Shown: positions 34,701-42,795, counted from the stretch's first letter. The stretch is 64,000 nt of DNA from Pseudarcicella hirudinis (GCF_900115665.1 NZ_FOXH01000015.1:62001-126000); one strand, 5' to 3'. Notes: a model not told the origin generated them from the letters alone. Numbers and translations: made by a program.

Positions 34701-36456
34701 TTTTCCTTATTCTGCTTATAAAACTTCTATTAATAAAGCTGTCTGGGATATTAACAAGAAGACTATTACAATGAAAGGAGATGTGAATACATCAACTTTT
34801 ACTTCTACCGAACCAAGTCAGGAGGGTTTGAGTTTCAATGCCTCAGAAGCATTATATGAAATAGACAAACAGATTCTGAATATTAAAGGAGTACCGTTTA
34901 TTAAATCTGCCGATGCAAAGATTATTCCTGACAAAGGAAGTGTTCTGGTAAAAAGAGACTCGGAATTAGGCGCTTTTACCAATGCCAGATTACAGATAGA
35001 TACGTTAAACGGGTATCATAACCTGATTAAGGGAAATATCAGAATTTTGTCTAAATCAAGATTTGAAGGAGATGCAACGTATAGTTTTGTCAATCTTTCA
35101 AATGATACGGTCACGATTAAAATGGGCAATTTTGAATCTAAGGAATCTGTTGCCGATGCCAAAAAGAAAACCAAAAGTTATATGACAGTAGCCAAAGCTG
35201 CTGTTGCTGAAAACGAAAATTTCCACTTGTCTGCTAAATTGTTGTTCAAAGGTGATATAGCTATGATTGCCTCTGAGAAGAATTTAAGACTGGACGGTTT
35301 TGTCAGACCTTATTCCAAAGGGAAATCAGATGCTGTAAACTGGATTGCTTATAAAGGGAATAGTACAGATGGCGTAAATATTGTCATTGACCAGAATCTG
35401 AAAGGAGAGCAGAATATTCCGGTAGTAGCAGGTTTACATTTCAGAACAACTTCTACAGGACTCTACACTTCGTTTCTGACCTCTAAAGAGAATCCGAAGG
35501 ATGAAGATATTTTTCTGGCGAATGGTTTGTTGAAAGACATCGTAAATACCGGAAAATTTGAAATATCGAATGAGGAGAAGGATCCTAAAAAGGTTACTTA
35601 TGAAGGGAATCATTATGAATATGATGATGACAAAAAACTTGTAAAACTCGAAGGGAAATTTAATTTCTTTACTCCGGCAGAATTTGTGCAGACTGCCGGT
35701 TATGCAGAGGTGAGAACAGATACAGCTAAAGCAAAATTTGATGAGATGCTGGTAGTCAATTTTCCTGTTCCGGCAGAAGTATTAAAAGTGATGGGAGAAA
35801 AGATTGTTAAAACCAATCTTGATTCCAGGGCAAATGATAAAAGTGCAGACGAACCGGATGATAAAGACCGGCTTTTGTCGAAACTGGCAAATATTCTGGG
35901 TGGAAAAGCAATAGATCCTTTAGAGAAAAGGATAAAAAATGAGCATGTTCCGTTTCCGGGAATTAATCCGAAGCTTAATACAACTATTGTGATTTCGAAG
36001 GCGAATCTGCGCTACTCAGAGGCCGCTTCATCATTTTACACTGTTGGAAAATTAAGTGTTGCCAGTATTGGAGGGACGGATGTTAATTCAGAACTTGATG
36101 GTTATCTGGAAATCCGTAAATCTGTAGATGGGGATGAGTTTTATTTGTATCTGGAACCGACGGAAGATATCTGGTATTTCATGGGATACCTGAAAAATGA
36201 AATGGGAGTTGTTTCTTCAGACGGGGAATTTAATAATACTGTTGCAGCCAAAACCAAAGGTGCGAAAAAAAGCAACGGAAAGAACAGCTATAATTTTACC
36301 TCAGTCGGGGCAGAAGAAAAGGTAGCATTTGTAGAGCGTTTCACAGACTCGTATCGCCCGAAATCGGAAAAAGGTAAAAAACTGGTTAAATCCGAAGAAC
36401 CTCAAAAAGTACAGGAAAAAGAGAAAAAGAAAGAAGAAACAAAGACCGGATTCTGA
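31717..36456 (+). CDS. 1579-residue exported protein of unknown function with beta-repeat (LptA/OstA-like) segments
   Basis: Signal peptide (about 1-25; CSLLGILFSISTSGQG), a helical domain (about 30-170), a Pro/Ala/Thr linker with DDWDTP (178-217), then about 1300 residues of beta-strand-rich sequence. Several stretches follow an A-x-Y/W-x-x-x-x-K-x-L-x-L-x-G-x-V rhythm seen in LptA/OstA repeats: near 459 (DAMRWNLNDQRMEF), 1006 (KAVWDINKKTITMKGDV), 1043 (EALYEIDKQILNIKG then ADAKIIPDKGSV) and 1300 (HYEYDDDKKLVKLEGKF). The last ~35 residues are Lys/Glu-rich. There is no obvious membrane helix after the signal. I do not recognise a named family. A long beta-groove envelope protein is inference, helped by the divergent kdsC. 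Start at the first ATG; a second in-frame ATG is at 31726. Confidence 0.9.
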   Translation: MKQMKTKLLLCSLLGILFSISTSGQGLKISDKADEFLKDAQNVLLVSQNPQAAGIGKNLETAWTGGKISEPNKQKLAVVSNLMLKKGYKPALHFVSLFDAVSLAVNTSNISSPVLESYLETLRKAVESGDSKTAVRFIEVSRSYFNNQLIYSSNFNKFYILKGTVLFKYNDQKVEINKPVSNPPAATTQPEAPKKTTGFDDWDTPVTATPSAAAPAFDEKLPQILSEGPSIEFKGVNLVIATSNDSVALKNSNASISLKDGILLGNGGTFSWEVAGQPEVFASLGNYSMDVRNPKIGSDDATLTYGTRLAAPVKGIFEYLSKKRAKNAPSQYPRFMSQDNNITLKNMGDIEYKGGFALAASKIYSSSVNSRYATILVKKEGKVVIKAISRRFEISDSLITAPAAMFTAYIATSDSLQHPSVKFAYNRSQKSLRVGKVDEGGFKEASYLDSYHKLDITADAMRWNLNDQRMEFYILSGKNVVPALFESFDFYNPARFDNISGNNNFNPLLIVSNYARKNNQTTVYLSEMARSYQKDPASIRPAMLEMMQKGFLIYDPEVESLQISRKGQHYLAAHNTRKDYDNLLIASLYNSSSKDTTSNATFNLKDNQLIIRGVKQFYLSDSLNVYMTPVDKVIKVNKDRNFVINGELKTGNFRFRGSDLAFNYSDFSVKLNKIDSITFVPQKELARKGNTEIGGDLKYESGTIYINKPDNKSGRQRMPEFPRLVIPTGVVAYFDHSWRANGVYNKKIFFKVPSIDFDSLNVKDIDFVGTFNSDGIFPPFKETLISMPDNTLGFRHRAVDGKYNLYNSKSFMKFSGNLLMDKTGLHSEGEINHLAAQIQAKEAYFMPDSLIARGLTGQINEGAIGNAYFTKVDIKNFSLKWQPKVDSMLISTKGNTFDFFAASSKLEGELLIRQSGLLGYGKVRRADSETESQHFKFGKDSFTAEPADLVVGTNLKAFKPSLLGKNMNVSFNVATGLVSILTPLNTKIGDTTNLIFPYSAYKTSINKAVWDINKKTITMKGDVNTSTFTSTEPSQEGLSFNASEALYEIDKQILNIKGVPFIKSADAKIIPDKGSVLVKRDSELGAFTNARLQIDTLNGYHNLIKGNIRILSKSRFEGDATYSFVNLSNDTVTIKMGNFESKESVADAKKKTKSYMTVAKAAVAENENFHLSAKLLFKGDIAMIASEKNLRLDGFVRPYSKGKSDAVNWIAYKGNSTDGVNIVIDQNLKGEQNIPVVAGLHFRTTSTGLYTSFLTSKENPKDEDIFLANGLLKDIVNTGKFEISNEEKDPKKVTYEGNHYEYDDDKKLVKLEGKFNFFTPAEFVQTAGYAEVRTDTAKAKFDEMLVVNFPVPAEVLKVMGEKIVKTNLDSRANDKSADEPDDKDRLLSKLANILGGKAIDPLEKRIKNEHVPFPGINPKLNTTIVISKANLRYSEAASSFYTVGKLSVASIGGTDVNSELDGYLEIRKSVDGDEFYLYLEPTEDIWYFMGYLKNEMGVVSSDGEFNNTVAAKTKGAKKSNGKNSYNFTSVGAEEKVAFVERFTDSYRPKSEKGKKLVKSEEPQKVQEKEKKKEETKTGF

Positions 36457-36616
36457 TGGAAGCGGAGCTTCTGTGCTCAAATATCCATCATTTACAAAAA
36501 CAGCATTAAAATTTAATATACCGATAACAAAATAAAGAAATATTTTTTCTTTGATTAGTTCAATTTTATAGAAAAATGTATATTTTTGGCTTTGAAGTTT
36601 TTCTTTTTGTGGACTT

Positions 36617-37177
36617 ATGAAAAAAATCTCTCTTTTGGGGCTGCTGTTGTTCTCATTGCTTGCAATAAGCTGTGAGGAGAATGATGCTGTTAAACCTAAA
36701 GAGTTACCAGTCCCGACAGAAGAAGGAAAGCAGACCTTCGGATGTAAACTTAACGGAGAAATCTGGATGCCGTTTCAGCGATACAGATCCTCTCCGAATT
36801 TCAATTCTATTCCTTCTGTCTGGGGAAAGCTGGATAATGGACAGATCCGTTTTTCAGTAACCAATCAGAACAATTATGAATCATTCAGTTTTGTGATTCC
36901 TAATGTCAAAAGTGAAGGCGTTTATCAGTTCCAGTCTCGTTTTCCGAGAAAAGCAATAGAATTTTCTCCTTTTGCCAGTGTTTTTCAGAAATGTGTAAAC
37001 GGGAATTGTGCACAGTATGTTATTTGTGATAGCTGCGAAAATTCAGTCACAATTACGCATATCGATGAAAACAATAAGATTTTCTCGGGGACATTTAAAG
37101 TTACTTTCCTGAAAAATGGTACAAATGAAACCTTGTCAATAACTGACGGGCGTTTTGATATCAAAGGCATTCAGTAA
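36617..37177 (+). CDS. Lipoprotein, DUF6252-like
   Basis: 186 residues: lipoprotein signal with LLAISC (Cys19-20 region), then FGCKLNGEIWMPF, a segment recurring in DUF6252/DUF5025-type Bacteroidota lipoproteins, and a beta-rich body with GQIRFSVTNQNNYESFSFVIPN. Three further Cys near NGNCAQYVICDSCENS could form disulfides or bind metal. TATTTTTG at 36581-36588 may be its -7 box. Function unknown. Confidence 0.8.
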   Translation: MKKISLLGLLLFSLLAISCEENDAVKPKELPVPTEEGKQTFGCKLNGEIWMPFQRYRSSPNFNSIPSVWGKLDNGQIRFSVTNQNNYESFSFVIPNVKSEGVYQFQSRFPRKAIEFSPFASVFQKCVNGNCAQYVICDSCENSVTITHIDENNKIFSGTFKVTFLKNGTNETLSITDGRFDIKGIQ

Positions 37178-37203
37178 AATCCAAAAACAATTTCGATTTA
37201 TTA

Positions 37204-37237
37204 AAAGGGCTGTAAATCTCAAAGATTATAGCCCTTT
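37204..37237 (+). terminator. Terminator after lipoprotein gene
   Basis: Stem AAAGGGCTGTAA (37204-37215) with 37226-37237, one G-U pair, followed by CTTTTTG. Confidence 0.8.
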
Positions 37238-37285
37238 CTTTTTGCATTTACTCGTAAATTGCAGTTCTAAAAACAAGAAGAATAC

Positions 37286-37813
37286 ATGGCATTGATCAAA
37301 TCTGTAAAAGGCATTGCGCCAAAATTTGGAGTAAATTGCTGGCTGGCTGAAAATTCAACGGTAGTCGGAGATGTAACAATCGGAGAAAATTGTACAATTT
37401 GGTTTAATGCAGTAATCAGGGGTGATGTAAATTCAGTAGTAATCGGGAATAACAGCAATGTTCAGGATGGTGCTATAATTCATTGTACTTATCAAAAGAC
37501 AAAGACTGTAATTGGTGATTATGTCTCGATTGCGCATAATGCCATTGTTCACGGGTGTACGATAGAAGACAGAGTCCTGATCGGAATGGGGGCAATTATA
37601 ATGGATGGAGCAATTGTAGAGTCAGGGTCTATTATTGCCGCAGGGGCAATTGTTACCCAGAACACACGGGTTCCGGCAGGTTCGATTTATGCAGGTAATC
37701 CGGCAAAATTGCTAAAAAATGTGTCCGAAGAGGCTTCGGAAGTGTTTATGAGAACGGCCAATAATTATATCATGTATGCCGGATGGTTTAAGGAATCACA
37801 GGAAACCATTTAA
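37286..37813 (+). CDS. Gamma carbonic anhydrase family protein
   Basis: 175 residues of left-handed beta-helix hexapeptide repeats. The three zinc His are present at H66 (IIHC), H84 (SIAHN) and H89 (IVHG), spaced as in CaiE/YrdA/gamma-CA proteins. Some members hydrate CO2 and others have lost activity; retained ligands suggest a metal site at least. Predicted cytosolic homotrimer. It is followed by a separate epimerase gene and a small hairpin. Confidence 0.92.
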   Translation: MALIKSVKGIAPKFGVNCWLAENSTVVGDVTIGENCTIWFNAVIRGDVNSVVIGNNSNVQDGAIIHCTYQKTKTVIGDYVSIAHNAIVHGCTIEDRVLIGMGAIIMDGAIVESGSIIAAGAIVTQNTRVPAGSIYAGNPAKLLKNVSEEASEVFMRTANNYIMYAGWFKESQETI

Positions 37814-37901
37814 TAAGTTCAGCAGATTCCTCAGGTAAAATAAAAGATTAACCTGTTAAGTTTGAATAAAGAAATTAAAACACATAAATCATACAGACAA
37901 T

Positions 37902-37917
37902 CAGGCTTATGAGCCTG
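37902..37917 (+). terminator. Short hairpin with T-run before the epimerase gene
   Basis: CAGGCT-TATG-AGCCTG followed by TATTTT, 22 bp before the next start codon; a weak terminator or attenuator. Confidence 0.4.
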
Positions 37918-37939
37918 TATTTTCGGAATATCAAATTAT

Positions 37940-39001
37940 ATGAAAATTCTTATCACGGGAGGGGCTGGTTTTGTGGGTTCTTCATTAGCAATCGCCATCA
38001 AAACTAATTATCCTCAGTATGAAGTAATCTCTTTAGATAATCTTAAAAGAAAAGGCTCTGAACTCAATCTGCCAAGACTTGCCAAAGCAGGCATTCAATT
38101 TGTTCATGGCGATATTCGTTCAAAAGAAGATTTTGATGCACTTCCAATAGTTGATGCTGTGATTGAAGCTTCAGCAGAGCCTTCTGTTTTGGCAGGTTTG
38201 GATGGAACACCTGATTACCTTATCAATACCAACCTGGTAGGAACCATAAATTGTCTTAATTATGCCAAACGTGCTAAGGCAAACTTTATTTTCTTGTCGA
38301 CAAGTCGTGTTTATCCTATTAAAACAATTGAAAAATTGAATTATGTGGAAGCCGAAAGTCGTTTTCAGCTGGCTGATGAACAACCGGTTCGCGGGGTTTC
38401 GTCAAAAGGGATTGCAGAAGATTTTCCTTTGGATGGTGCAAGATCACTTTATGGTGCCACCAAATTAGCGTCTGAGTTAATTATTCAGGAATATAATGAA
38501 TTTTATGGTTTAAAAACTGTCATAAACCGTTGTGGTGTTATTACCGGTCCCTGGCAGATGGGGAAAGTGGATCAGGGTGTAATGGTATTATGGGTAGCCA
38601 AGCATTTCTGGCAACAACAGTTAGCTTACATAGGTTACGGAGGGACCGGAAAACAAACCCGGGATATGCTCCATGTTGCCGATTTGTATAGATTGGTTGA
38701 TTTCCAACTGCATAATATAGACCAGGTAAATGGTGAAATTCTGAATGCAGGAGGAGGCGTAGATGTAAGTGCTTCTTTACAGGAATTAACGAAAATCTGT
38801 CAGGAAGTTACCGGAAAAACCATTCCGATTAACGAAGTAAAGGAAAACAGAACCGCAGATATAAGACTTTATGTGACAGATAACACCAAAGTAACTAATC
38901 TGACAGGTTGGAAGCCTGAAATTTCTATGAAACAAATTGTCACAGAAATTACAGAATGGATTACCGCCAATGAAGAGGCTTTAGCATATGTTTTAAAATA
39001 A
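37940..39001 (+). CDS. NAD-dependent NDP-sugar epimerase (CDP-paratose 2-epimerase-like)
   Basis: 353 residues, extended SDR: GGAGFVGSSLA dinucleotide motif at the N-terminus, catalytic Ser in STSRVYP, YGATK Tyr/Lys, and the substrate region INRCGVITGPWQMGKVDQGV with IGYGGTGKQTRDMLHV. This block is that of CDP-paratose/tyvelose 2-epimerase-type proteins. The exact nucleotide sugar is not certain, since no cluster of CDP-dideoxysugar genes is nearby. Likely supplies a sugar for surface glycans. Confidence 0.88.
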   Translation: MKILITGGAGFVGSSLAIAIKTNYPQYEVISLDNLKRKGSELNLPRLAKAGIQFVHGDIRSKEDFDALPIVDAVIEASAEPSVLAGLDGTPDYLINTNLVGTINCLNYAKRAKANFIFLSTSRVYPIKTIEKLNYVEAESRFQLADEQPVRGVSSKGIAEDFPLDGARSLYGATKLASELIIQEYNEFYGLKTVINRCGVITGPWQMGKVDQGVMVLWVAKHFWQQQLAYIGYGGTGKQTRDMLHVADLYRLVDFQLHNIDQVNGEILNAGGGVDVSASLQELTKICQEVTGKTIPINEVKENRTADIRLYVTDNTKVTNLTGWKPEISMKQIVTEITEWITANEEALAYVLK

Positions 39002-39017
39002 TAAATATTATCAATAG

Positions 39018-39051
39018 TCAAAAAGCCGGCACATCAGTGCCGGCTTTTTGA
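39018..39051 (+). terminator. Terminator after epimerase gene
   Basis: 15-bp perfect stem (39018-39032 with 39037-39051), ATCA loop, GC-rich core flanked by A and T runs. Confidence 0.85.
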
Positions 39052-39244
39052 TTTATTTGATTTTCAATTAATTAGCTTGTTAAAATGATTGAATATTTGT
39101 TGGAAATTATTAAATTGATCAATAATAAAAACTTTTCCTGAAAACGAAGGAAAACCCTGCCCACTTCCCTTAAATCCATATTTTATTTTTCGGTTGAATA
39201 TTAGTTCTAAAGGTATATTGCAACGTTACTGAACCTTCGTCGGC

Positions 39245-39916
39245 ATGAAAAAACAACTACTTTTTTTACTTCTTTTCATAGTTACCCATGTATCAGCCCA
39301 GGTACAGATAAGTAGTAGCTTCGGATTTATTACTGAAGGAAGTTTTGGGAAAAATGCCCGTTATACCGGCGGGGCGCTTGAATTGGCCGGCAGGGTACAG
39401 ATTAATGAAAGATTGCGCATCGGTGGAACTTTAGGCTTGAATAAAATGCGCATTGCGCTTGATGCCATGGCAGTCAATGATGTAACTAAACGAACCTATG
39501 GTGCAGTTTATAAACAGATTATTCCGGTTTCTTTCGGAGGAGAATACTATCTTTCTACCAGGAGAATGATTAAACCTTATATTGGTTTTGACCTGGGAGG
39601 ATATTTTACAAATTATGAGGTTTCTGTTGAACCTAACTATGTTTTTGTCGCCCCGGGTGCTCCTTTAAAAAACAGCTTCAATGTGGGTATTTCTCCAAGT
39701 ATTGGTTTACAGCTTCAGGATCCAATAGACAGAATAGGCTTATACATCAGGGTTAAGCATACCGGTATTTTTTATGAAGGAAGCGGCATGACAAATCTGT
39801 GGGCAATCAGTGGTGGTGTTGTGATAAAAATTGGAAAGAAAATAGGCTGGAAGCCTCCGGTTATAGAAATTAAGGGTGGGAATGTACCTTATTACGAAAA
39901 GAAAACTGTGTTTTAA
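39245..39916 (+). CDS. Outer-membrane beta-barrel protein (unknown function)
   Basis: 223 residues: signal peptide (QLLFLLLFIVTHVSAQ), then alternating amphipathic strands ended by aromatic residues (YTGGALELAGRVQI, RIGGTLGLNKMRI, KPYIGFDLGGYFTNYEV, GIYIRV-like GLYIRVKHTGIFY). The pattern is that of an 8- to 10-strand barrel of the OMP_b-brl group. The last strand does not end at the very C-terminus, and the tail is basic. Its stop codon lies within the palindromic terminator shared with the GH3 gene. Confidence 0.8.
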   Translation: MKKQLLFLLLFIVTHVSAQVQISSSFGFITEGSFGKNARYTGGALELAGRVQINERLRIGGTLGLNKMRIALDAMAVNDVTKRTYGAVYKQIIPVSFGGEYYLSTRRMIKPYIGFDLGGYFTNYEVSVEPNYVFVAPGAPLKNSFNVGISPSIGLQLQDPIDRIGLYIRVKHTGIFYEGSGMTNLWAISGGVVIKIGKKIGWKPPVIEIKGGNVPYYEKKTVF

Positions 39917-39959
39917 ATAAAATTCCCCTGCATCAATTGATGCAGGGGAATTTTATTTA
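39914..39959. terminator. Perfect 46-bp palindrome terminator embracing both stop codons
   Basis: 39914-39936 is the exact reverse complement of 39937-39959. The first three bases are the TAA of the barrel gene and the last three are the TAA of the minus-strand GH3 gene, so both genes end inside the stem. A-rich and T-rich ends give U-tracts in each direction. Confidence 0.85.
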
Positions 39960-41444
39960 TGTAAGTTTATCAGCAATATTACGGTCATTTGAAAGCCTTG
40001 GTACCTTGTTTTGTCCGCCAAGTTTCCCTTCAGATTTCATATAATTGATAAATGCATTCTTTGAAAGGCTTTTTATTTTCAGGGGCTGAAGAATATTTCC
40101 TTCCATCAAATCCTGATAATATACATTGAGCTCAGATAATTTCTGATTAACATCTTTTCCGAATGCTGCCAGATTTTCCGGCATTCTTGAAAACTCAATC
40201 AACCATTCATGGTATGGCAAACCTCCTTCAGGCGGTGTTACATGCGGGGCAACTGTAAATTCAACTAATTCTACTTCAGGATGTTTTTGCATGGCAAATT
40301 GCATGGCTTTTTCCACTTCCTCGCCAATAACATGCTCCCCGAAAGCAGAGATAAAATGCTTGATTCTTCCGGAAACAACAATTCTGTAAGGATTAAGCGA
40401 AACAAATTTTACAGTATCTCCGATCGAATAGCCCCAAAGTCCGGCATTGGTGTTGAGGATAACAGCATAATTTACCCCTAGCTGCACTTCCCCGATGTGC
40501 AAACGTCTTGGATTAGGCTTGAAATAATCATCTGCCGGAATGAACTCATAAAAGATTCCGGAATTCAGCAGCATTAAAAGCCCTTCCGCATTCTGGCTAT
40601 CCTGATAGGCAATAAAACCTTCAGAAGCAGGATAAGTTTCAATTGAATCTACCTTTTTCCCGATTGATTCAAACAGCTTGGCCCGATAAGGTTCAAAATT
40701 TACACCTCCATAAACAAAAAGCGAAAACTCCGGAAATACATCTTTGATCTGCTTTCCGGTTCTTGCCTGAATTCTGTCAAAATACATCTGAACCCAGGGC
40801 GGAATACCTGAGATTAATGACATCGGCTGACTGATTGTCTCATCAATGATTTTTTCAAGTTTGGTTTCCCAGTCTTCAATGCAGTTTGTTTCATAACTTG
40901 GCAACTGATTTGAGCGCAGATAACCCGGAACATGATGGTTGACTATACCCGACAAGCGTCCCGTATGAATCCCATTTTTTACATACATTTCAGGAGAACC
41001 TGATAGAAAAATAAGCTTTTGATCTAAAAATGAGGATTTCCCGGTCTCATTTACATAACTCAACAAAGCATCTCTGGCTCCGTTAATATGGAATCCTATA
41101 GATTCAGATGAGATAGGAATATATTTTACACCGGAAGTAGTTCCAGATGTTTTAGCAAAGTATAAAGGCTTCCCTTTCCAAAGAATATCGCTTTCCCCGG
41201 CTACAACCTTTTCCACATAAGGCTTTAAAAGTTCATAATCCCTCACAGGAACACTATGCTGAAACTCCTTATAATCAGATATTTCAGAGAATTTATGATC
41301 TTTTCCAAAAGAGGTACCAGAAGCTTCTGAAACCAAAGATTTCATCAACGATAGTTGAACATCAACAGCATTTTCTTCCCATTTTTTTCGGTTTTGAACA
41401 ACAAATCTGGCGAAAGGTTTGGCAAGAATTGAACGGATTCCCAT
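39957..41444 (-). CDS. GH3-family acyl-adenylate/amide synthetase-like protein
   Basis: I start it at the ATG at 41442-41444 (MGIRSILAKPFARFV, 495 aa); the frame extends 13 codons further to a TTG. The ATP-binding loop AKTSGTTSGVKYIP, the LNTNAGLWGYSIGDTVKF block and the late HEWLIEF region match the GH3 (auxin-responsive promoter) family of the ANL adenylating enzymes. Plant GH3 enzymes conjugate amino acids to acids such as IAA or jasmonate. Bacterial members, common in Bacteroidota, have unknown substrates. Divergent from the sulfur operon, 127 bp between starts. Confidence 0.9.
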   Translation of the reverse strand: MGIRSILAKPFARFVVQNRKKWEENAVDVQLSLMKSLVSEASGTSFGKDHKFSEISDYKEFQHSVPVRDYELLKPYVEKVVAGESDILWKGKPLYFAKTSGTTSGVKYIPISSESIGFHINGARDALLSYVNETGKSSFLDQKLIFLSGSPEMYVKNGIHTGRLSGIVNHHVPGYLRSNQLPSYETNCIEDWETKLEKIIDETISQPMSLISGIPPWVQMYFDRIQARTGKQIKDVFPEFSLFVYGGVNFEPYRAKLFESIGKKVDSIETYPASEGFIAYQDSQNAEGLLMLLNSGIFYEFIPADDYFKPNPRRLHIGEVQLGVNYAVILNTNAGLWGYSIGDTVKFVSLNPYRIVVSGRIKHFISAFGEHVIGEEVEKAMQFAMQKHPEVELVEFTVAPHVTPPEGGLPYHEWLIEFSRMPENLAAFGKDVNQKLSELNVYYQDLMEGNILQPLKIKSLSKNAFINYMKSEGKLGGQNKVPRLSNDRNIADKLT

Positions 41445-41520
41445 GAGATTATTATTGGTTTGAACAAAAATACAACTTATCAATCAGTCAAAATATCCGG
41501 CAGATAAAAAAACAATAAAA

Positions 41521-41551
41521 TTTGATATATGAAAATATGTTCATATATTTG
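41521..41551 (+). promoter_or_regulatory. Promoter of the sulfur operon with an embedded ArsR-type operator
   Basis: TTTG (41521-41524), exactly 19 nt, then TATATTTG (41544-41551), a full match to TTTG-N19-TAnnTTTG. The 24-bp segment 41525-41548 between and over these boxes is a palindrome, with arms ATATATGAA and TTCATATAT and one mismatch in 12 pairs. This 12-2-12-like AT-rich form is that of ArsR/SmtB operators. A bound dimer would cover both boxes, so the operon should be autorepressed. Predicted start is near 41558, 14 nt before the arsR-like ATG. Confidence 0.75.
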
Positions 41552-41571
41552 TCTTGTTAAAATATAAAACA

Positions 41572-41880
41572 ATGACAACAGTTACTTATCAAATCAATAA
41601 AGAGAAACTGGAAAAGGCGGCATACATCTTAAAAACGGTTGCCCATCCGACTCGTCTGGCCATTGTAGATTTGCTTTCACAGAACGAAAAACTTTCAGTT
41701 AATGAAATCTGTGAGGTTTTGCAATGTGAACAATCTCTGCTTTCCCATCATTTGATTAACATGAAACTGAAAGGAATCCTGAGGTCTGAAAAAGACGGAT
41801 TAAATGTATTTTATTCCTTAAAAGAGAAAGACGTAATCAAACTAATTGAATGCATTGAGCATTGTGATTGCAATTATTAA
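41572..41880 (+). CDS. ArsR-family transcriptional repressor (likely sulfur/persulfide or metal sensor)
   Basis: 102 residues from the ATG at 41572; a TTG at 41554 lies at the promoter and is rejected. It has a winged helix-turn-helix with AHPTRLAIVDLLSQN, recognition helix SLLSHHLINMK and wing GLNVFYSL. Cysteines are C47 and C52 at the start of the DNA-binding helices and C94, C98 and C100 in the C-terminal helix. C47 falls where the ArsR ligand Cys sits. A two-cluster Cys arrangement fits BigR/SqrR-style persulfide sensing or thiophilic metal sensing; which cannot be decided by eye. First gene of an eight-gene unit. Confidence 0.9.
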   Translation: MTTVTYQINKEKLEKAAYILKTVAHPTRLAIVDLLSQNEKLSVNEICEVLQCEQSLLSHHLINMKLKGILRSEKDGLNVFYSLKEKDVIKLIECIEHCDCNY

Positions 41881-41963
41881 TTCCCGGGATTTCATCTGAA
41901 CATTTGCCCGGGGATTTTTTTGATTCACTATATGAAGAAATTATCATTTATTAATATAAATCT

Positions 41964-42764
41964 ATGGAGTTGATAGGCTACGGTTTGGCGGTATTAATTG
42001 GCTTGTTATTGAGTTTACTGGGTGGGGGTGGTTCCATTCTGACGGTTCCGGTTTTGGTGTATGTCTTTCTGATTGACCCTAAGATTGCAACAGCTTATTC
42101 CCTGTTGATTGTGGGAGTAACCTCTTTGATTGCTTCGGTGAATTACATGAGAAAAGGTTTGGCAAGTCCTAAAACAGCACTGTTCTTTTCTTTTCCGTCG
42201 TTCATTATGGTTTTTCTGACAAGGAAATACCTGATGCCATTAATCCCTGAAGAGCTGTTTCGGATCGGAAATTTTGTGTTTTCAAAAGATACGGCGATTA
42301 TGTCTCTTTTCGCAGTGCTGCTGCTGCTGGCAAGTTCTTCAATGATTCGCAATAACCGGAAAGAAATTAATGATTTAGACTCTGCAAGAAACAAACTGAA
42401 TTATCCACTGGTATTTTCAGAAGGTTTGCTCGTTGGAATACTGACCGGAATTGTTGGCGTAGGAGGCGGTTTTTTGATTATTCCGGTATTAACAGCGATT
42501 ATCCGTCTGCCTATGAAACTGGCTGTAGGAACTTCATTAATGATTATTGCGATTAATTCAATTATCGGTTTTATGGGAGATATTGGCAAACATGAAATGG
42601 ATTGGGCTTTTCTGACAAGTTTTATAGGATTGGCGGTTATTGGTGTTGGAATAGGCCTTTATCTCTCAAAATTTATCAGTAATAGAATGCTGAAGCCGGG
42701 TTTTGGGGTATTTATCCTTATCATGGGTTGCTGGATTCTGCTGAAAGAACTTTTGCTTAAATAA
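41964..42764 (+). CDS. TauE/SafE-family sulfite/anion exporter
   Basis: 266 residues, seven to eight membrane helices in two homologous halves: LSLLGGGGSILTVPVL in the first and GILTGIVGVGGGFLIIPVL in the second are the repeated Gly-rich TauE motifs. Family members export sulfite, sulfoacetate or related anions. In this operon the persulfide dioxygenase would make sulfite in the cytoplasm, so sulfite export is the likely role. It lies 83 bp after the regulator and 31 bp before the first methyltransferase. Confidence 0.92.
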   Translation: MELIGYGLAVLIGLLLSLLGGGGSILTVPVLVYVFLIDPKIATAYSLLIVGVTSLIASVNYMRKGLASPKTALFFSFPSFIMVFLTRKYLMPLIPEELFRIGNFVFSKDTAIMSLFAVLLLLASSSMIRNNRKEINDLDSARNKLNYPLVFSEGLLVGILTGIVGVGGGFLIIPVLTAIIRLPMKLAVGTSLMIIAINSIIGFMGDIGKHEMDWAFLTSFIGLAVIGVGIGLYLSKFISNRMLKPGFGVFILIMGCWILLKELLLK

Positions 42765-42795
42765 ATTATTCCGGGTTTAAATACATATTTACAGG

